Assembly (NCBI GenBank): GCA_040753075.1 | Contig: JBFMHA010000033.1 | Coordinates: 1 to 35,167 of the forward strand | Source: UBA6814 sp040753075 | GTDB lineage: Bacteria; Desulfobacterota; Desulfovibrionia; Desulfovibrionales; Desulfovibrionaceae | Length of the DNA: 35,167 nucleotides | Reading direction: 5' to 3' | Shown here: in pieces, positions 33,029 through 35,167 of the stretch | How positions within the stretch are numbered: position 1 is the stretch's first letter | Layout: each line of letters begins with the position of its first letter | Position numbers and translations under genes: made by a program | Notes under the pieces: model-generated | The model's database searches: none | What the model was told of the DNA's origin: nothing | What the model saw: the letters and a program-made list of their open reading frames with translations, nothing else

Positions 33029-33955
33029 TCACACCGTACACAGCTGGGCGTTGAGCAGGTGGTAGCAGGTGAGCAGCTGCACGATGCCCAGGGGATGGCT
33101 GGTCTTGGCCTTGGCCCCGTCCATGTACCGGCCCACCCCGTCGGTGGAGACCCGGGCCACCCCGGGCAGGTGATCCAGGATGATGTCCATGAGGGTCTCC
33201 GCGGTCACCGGCTTGATGGTCCCGGTGATGTGCAGGATGTCCACGGGCATGCCCTCGTCCCGGCCCAGGGTCAGGGTCAGGCACTGCTCCTTGCGGCCGG
33301 GCCGCTGGTCGATGAACTCCGAGAAGTCCGGGTGGCGGATGGTGGGCCGCAGGATGAGGTTGGTGTTCAGGCGGGGTCCGGTCTCCTGGTCCTCCCCGGG
33401 CCGGTAGAAGTTCACCACGATGTCCGCGTGGCGGCGCTGCGGCCGGATGAAGTTGGCCGAAACCTCCTTGCGCTTCTCCAGGGAGGCCATGACCTGCTCC
33501 CGGGTGTAGCCGCGTTTGGTGGTGTCGCGGTTGTATTTCCAGTCCACGCGCAGTTCCTCCTGGGGGTCCAGGTAGATCTTCACGTCGAAGGCGTCGCGCA
33601 TCTGCTGGTTGTAGAACCCGAGCAGCCCCTCCACGATGACGAACTCCCGGGGTTCGATGTGCACCGGCGGGTCGAAGTCTCCGGTGGAGTGGTTGTACAC
33701 CGGCTTGAGGATGGCCTCTCCCCGCCGCAACTGGTGGAAGTTGTGCTGCATGATGTCCACGTAGTTGCAGTCCGGGTGCAGGGCGGAGATGTTGCGCTCC
33801 TTGCGCTGCGCGCGGTTGTACTTGTGGTAGTCGTCGGAGCAGATGTTGGTCACGCGCTCCGGGCCGAGGATGGCCTCGATGCCGGCGGTGATGGTGGTCT
33901 TGCCCGCGGCCGAGTCGCCGACGATGCCGAGCAGGATGGGTCTGGTGCAGGCCAT
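33029..33955 (-). CDS. prk: Phosphoribulokinase
   Basis: Phosphoribulokinase makes ribulose 1,5-bisphosphate from ribulose 5-phosphate and ATP, the step that is normally specific to the Calvin cycle. The 308-residue protein has a P-loop GDSAAGKTT (residues 13-21), then SDDYHKYNR, ALHPDCNYVDIM, PVYNHSTGDFDPP and FVIVEGLLGFY, a pattern like the class II (plant/cyanobacterial) enzymes. The ATG at 33955 follows GGGAGGA at a good distance. It is 24 bases downstream of glpX and presumably co-transcribed. No Rubisco gene is in the window. A related uridine-kinase-like sugar kinase is the main alternative. Confidence 0.85.
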   Translation of the reverse strand: MACTRPILLGIVGDSAAGKTTITAGIEAILGPERVTNICSDDYHKYNRAQRKERNISALHPDCNYVDIMQHNFHQLRRGEAILKPVYNHSTGDFDPPVHIEPREFVIVEGLLGFYNQQMRDAFDVKIYLDPQEELRVDWKYNRDTTKRGYTREQVMASLEKRKEVSANFIRPQRRHADIVVNFYRPGEDQETGPRLNTNLILRPTIRHPDFSEFIDQRPGRKEQCLTLTLGRDEGMPVDILHITGTIKPVTAETLMDIILDHLPGVARVSTDGVGRYMDGAKAKTSHPLGIVQLLTCYHLLNAQLCTV

Positions 33956-33979
33956 GGGTATGTCCTCCCAAGAAGGGGT

Positions 33980-34969
33980 TTAATCGTAGGCCAGGGCGCT
34001 GATGCGCATGAGCTTCTCGAACACGTGGTGGGACTCCACCAAGCGCACGGTGCCGGTCCTGCCCCGCATGACCAGGGACGAGGTGCGGGCGCCCCGGCCG
34101 GTGAAGCGGACGCCTCCCAGGAACGCGCCCCCGGTGATGCCGGTGGCCGCGAAGAAGGTGTCGTCGCTGGCCACCAGGTCCTCGGTGTGCAGGACGCGGG
34201 ACGTGTCCAGGCCGGCCTTCTCCACCGCCCGGCGCTCCGCCTCGGACTGGGGCGCTAGCCGGCCCTGGATCTCGCCGCCGGCGATGCGCACCGCCACCGC
34301 GGCGAGCACGCCTTCCGGGGTGCCGCCCGCGCCCATCATGAGGTCCACGTCGGCATCGGGGTTGACCGCCATGATGGCTCCGGCCACGTCGCCGTCGGTG
34401 TGCAGCTGGATGCGCGCCCCGGCCTTGCGGATCTCGGCGATGAGCTGGCGGTGGCGGTCCTTCTCCAGGACGAAGACCACCAGGTCGTCCACGTCCTTGC
34501 CCAGGGCCCGGGCCACGGCCTTGAGGGTGTCGGCCGCCGGGGCGGCGATGTCCACCTTGCCCTTGGCCTCGGCCGGGACCACCAGCTTGTCCATGTAGAA
34601 GGCCGGGCCGGGCGAGTAGAGGCAGCCGCGGGGGGCCATGGCCACCACCGAGATGGCGTTGGGCCGGCCCAGGGCCAGCAGCCGCGTGCCCTCCACCGGG
34701 TCCACGGCCACGTCCATGGCCGGACCGCGGCCCGAGCCCACGGCCTCGCCGTTGTAGAGCATGGGGGCCTCGTCCTTCTCGCCTTCGCCGATGACCACCA
34801 GCCCGTCCACGTCCACCGAAGCGAAGGTGGTGCGCATGGCGTTCACCGCGGCGTCGTCTCCCTGCTCCTTGGCTCCCCGGCCGAGCCAGCGGGCCGCGCA
34901 CAGGGCCGCGGCCTCGGTGACCCGCACCAGGTCCTGGGCCAGGTTGCGTTGCGGGGTTTCGCTGACCAT
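33980..34969 (-). CDS. glpX: Class II fructose-1,6-bisphosphatase
   Basis: GlpX-type enzymes hydrolyse fructose 1,6-bisphosphate (and often sedoheptulose 1,7-bisphosphate) in gluconeogenesis and the Calvin cycle. The 329-residue protein has the metal-binding GEGEKDEAPML (61-71), VAVDPVEGT (87-95) and LMMGAGGTPEGVLAA motifs that are characteristic of the family. The ATG at 34969 has GGAGG six bases upstream, inside the end of the preceding ORF (TGA-C-ATG), which suggests coupling. With prk it could supply the Calvin-cycle arm from triose to ribulose 1,5-bisphosphate. Confidence 0.94.
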   Translation of the reverse strand: MVSETPQRNLAQDLVRVTEAAALCAARWLGRGAKEQGDDAAVNAMRTTFASVDVDGLVVIGEGEKDEAPMLYNGEAVGSGRGPAMDVAVDPVEGTRLLALGRPNAISVVAMAPRGCLYSPGPAFYMDKLVVPAEAKGKVDIAAPAADTLKAVARALGKDVDDLVVFVLEKDRHRQLIAEIRKAGARIQLHTDGDVAGAIMAVNPDADVDLMMGAGGTPEGVLAAVAVRIAGGEIQGRLAPQSEAERRAVEKAGLDTSRVLHTEDLVASDDTFFAATGITGGAFLGGVRFTGRGARTSSLVMRGRTGTVRLVESHHVFEKLMRISALAYD

Positions 34970-34970
34970 G

Positions 34971-35167
34971 TCAGGCCTCCTGTCCGGCCAGGCGCGGCCG
35001 GTTGTTGCCGGTGGCGAAGGGCCGGGTGTCGCGGGCGATGGCCGCGGAGTCCGCGCTGGCCAGCAGGCGGATCACAGCCTCCAGCCAGACCCGGGGGACC
35101 CGGGACGCGGGATTCGGGGCCGGGGGGCGGCGGCGGGCGTCGGGGGGCAGGGGGGGAGGTGCGAACG
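34971..35167 (-). CDS. C-terminal end of an unidentified protein (partial)
   Basis: An open frame enters from the window edge and stops at 34971-34973, one base before the glpX start. The visible 64 or so residues have a Pro/Ala/Arg-rich stretch and then WLEAVIRLLASADSAA and a polar tail ending RPRLAGQEA. I recognise no family. The tight coupling to glpX supports that it is a real gene, but the low-complexity C/G-rich edge makes the reading uncertain. Confidence 0.4.
   Translation of the reverse strand, partial: FAPPPLPPDARRRPPAPNPASRVPRVWLEAVIRLLASADSAAIARDTRPFATGNNRPRLAGQEA

Overview
The window comes from a high-GC bacterium. The gene content points to a sulfate reducer of the Desulfovibrio type (Desulfobacterota, family Desulfovibrionaceae). 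The strongest indicator is a complete four-gene Tmc transmembrane electron-transfer cluster (28224-32002), which I know only from such organisms. The HD-GYP/response-regulator pair, the DUF4416 gene and the yicC-remA-gmk block fit this placement. The species is not identified. GC is very high throughout, except in a few AT-rich islands: about 19270-19350, 19480-19620, 19880-19940, 27830-28200 and 32140-32230.

Left part (66-19199): every gene is on the minus strand. Reading with transcription from the right, the order is: rfbB-rfbD (two steps of dTDP-rhamnose synthesis); hrcA-grpE-dnaK (heat-shock chaperones and their repressor), closed by a strong terminator; an LpoA/YraM-like lipoprotein followed by gatC-gatA-mnmA-mtaB (charging and modification of tRNA); a DUF4416 gene; and a housekeeping run yicC-remA-gmk-pyrF-TPR-HDOD-recJ with overlaps or very short gaps.

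Middle (19312-27856): a tRNA-Val(CAC) gene with its own promoter and terminator is followed by a frameshifted remnant of an IS701-family transposase and a UbiD-type decarboxylase. Divergent from ubiD lies a TetR regulator translationally coupled to a lipoprotein membrane-fusion protein, an ABC ATPase and an ABC-2 permease, forming a self-regulated efflux operon. It converges, with 3 bases between stop codons, on a two-gene signalling unit: a CheY-like receiver followed by a GAF/HD-GYP protein predicted to degrade cyclic-di-GMP.

Right part (27989-35167): a 467-base AT-rich regulatory region with three inverted repeats precedes tmcD-tmcC-tmcB-tmcA, which links a periplasmic tetraheme cytochrome to a cytoplasmic HdrD-like iron-sulfur protein. 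A terminator, a tRNA-Val(TAC)/tRNA-Asp(GTC) unit and a 5'-truncated tyrosine recombinase lying between two near-identical GC hairpins follow. The window ends with a phosphoribulokinase and a class II fructose-1,6-bisphosphatase on the minus strand, coupled to the end of an unidentified ORF.

The observations I consider most worth checking are the AT-rich tmc control region, the hairpin-bearing insert inside mtaB, the integrase remnant between duplicated hairpins beside tRNA-Asp, the phosphoribulokinase/FBPase pair, and the insert in the HD-GYP domain. I did not find a clearly new defence or mobile system.
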